Shown: positions 4,568 through 5,143 of the stretch, piece after piece | Layout of the letters: every line of letters starts with the position of its first letter | Numbering within the stretch: the stretch's first letter is position 1 | Origin: Acidobacteriota bacterium | GTDB lineage: Bacteria; Acidobacteriota; Terriglobia; Acidoferrales; UBA7541 | DNA: 5,143 nt | Direction: 5' to 3' | NCBI GenBank assembly: GCA_019239815.1 | Contig: JAFAZL010000415.1 | Span: 1-5,143, forward strand | The notes under the pieces: generated by a model | The model's database searches: none | The model's input: the letters and a program-made list of their open reading frames with translations, nothing else | Told to the model about the DNA's origin: nothing | Program-made: the position numbers and the translations under genes

Positions 4568-5143
4568 TTGATCCAACGCGTTTCCGCAGTTCTATTGTCG
4601 GCGCTGTTGACGGTGCCGGCCGTATCAGCGCACTGGAATGATTCTGATGACAAAGTACGCCATGTGTTGCTGGTGAGCATCGATGGAATGCACGCGGTTG
4701 ATTTTGAAAACTGCGTGGCAGCCAAGACTTGTCCCAATCTTGCGGCCCTTGGGAATACCGGCGTCACCTATACGCGCACAACCACTTCCCGACCTTCGGA
4801 TTCGTTTCCCGGACTGATGTCGATCGTGACCGGCGGCAGCCCAAGGACTGTCGGGGCGTTTTACGATGTCGCTTACGATCGCGTGCTTGCTCCGCCAAAA
4901 ACGACGACCGGCAACGGACTCGTGGGTGGAAGCTGCAACCAGGGATCGATCAACGGCACGCAGACCGAGTATGAAGAGGGCGTGGAAATCGATCAGACTC
5001 AGCTGAATGGCGGCGGCCCGTACACGAAGCTTGACGGCGGCGTTCTGTCGATCGATCCGGACAAACTGCCGCGCGATCCTTTCAATGGGTGCAAGCCTGT
5101 TTATCCGTGGAACTTCATTCGAACCAACTCGATCTTCGGCGTG
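4568..5143 (+). CDS. Exported type I phosphodiesterase / alkaline-phosphatase-superfamily protein, 3' end cut by window
   Basis: The reading frame is open from TTG 4568 to the window edge, giving the first 192 residues. Residues 1-21 are a signal peptide ending in AVSA before His22. The mature part begins with a strand and metal-binding Asp in HVLLVSIDGMHAVDF (32-46; Asp39), then the CPNLAAL segment (55-61). The nucleophile region follows: RPSDSFPGLMSIVTGG (75-90), where Ser79, just before FPG, occupies the place of the Thr of nucleotide pyrophosphatase/phosphodiesterases. Then PRTVGAFYDVAYDR (92-105) matches the family's segment after the active site. These enzymes cleave phosphodiesters or phosphomonoesters using two metal ions; the substrate is unknown. 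The remaining metal ligands (Asp/His) lie beyond the window. It is divergent from the LuxR gene. Confidence 0.8.
   Translation, partial: MIQRVSAVLLSALLTVPAVSAHWNDSDDKVRHVLLVSIDGMHAVDFENCVAAKTCPNLAALGNTGVTYTRTTTSRPSDSFPGLMSIVTGGSPRTVGAFYDVAYDRVLAPPKTTTGNGLVGGSCNQGSINGTQTEYEEGVEIDQTQLNGGGPYTKLDGGVLSIDPDKLPRDPFNGCKPVYPWNFIRTNSIFGV

Overview
The window looks like a chromosomal segment of a soil-type Acidobacteriota (Terriglobia, Koribacter- or Sulfotelmatobacter-like). This rests on the mixed GC content (roughly 50% in the first half, 60-70% in sampled lines of the second), a small exported protein and a membrane LuxR/DUF4199 gene pair of kinds I associate with that phylum, and intergenic spaces filled with short GC-rich hairpin repeats. 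The assignment is inference; no rRNA or other marker gene is present.

Layout. 1-246: no supported gene, only a leader with a good ribosome binding site. 247-1455 (+): a 402-residue exported protein whose N-terminal half is a proteasome beta-type Ntn hydrolase. Thr1, Asp17, Lys33 and Gly47 fall exactly at proteasome spacing behind a signal peptide and a 12-residue prosegment. 1456-1749: a short hairpin, one copy of a dispersed repeat (repeat C) and the leader of the next gene. 1750-2208 (+): a 152-residue exported protein of unknown function. 2209-2517: a mosaic of three different hairpin repeats (A, B, C). 2518-3075 (+): a CadD-family cadmium/cation efflux protein. It converges, with a 12-base gap, on a minus-strand pair: a membrane-anchored LuxR-type regulator (4318-3848) followed by a DUF4199 four-helix membrane protein (3639-3088). 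Repeat A lies on both sides of the regulator. 4319-4567: divergent intergenic region with repeat A copy 3, a perfect 16-base palindrome embedded in 21-base-spaced direct repeats, and a perfect Shine-Dalgarno. 4568 to the end (+): the N-terminal 192 residues of an exported type I phosphodiesterase / alkaline-phosphatase-superfamily enzyme, cut by the window edge.

How the genes relate. There is no single obvious pathway. Three of the six genes encode exported proteins (proteasome-like peptidase, small unknown, phosphodiesterase) and the other three encode membrane proteins, so the segment is devoted to the cell envelope. The only likely functional unit is the LuxR/DUF4199 pair. The most unusual item is the exported proteasome-like protein, because proteasome beta subunits and HslV normally work in the cytoplasm with an ATPase partner, which a secreted enzyme could not use.
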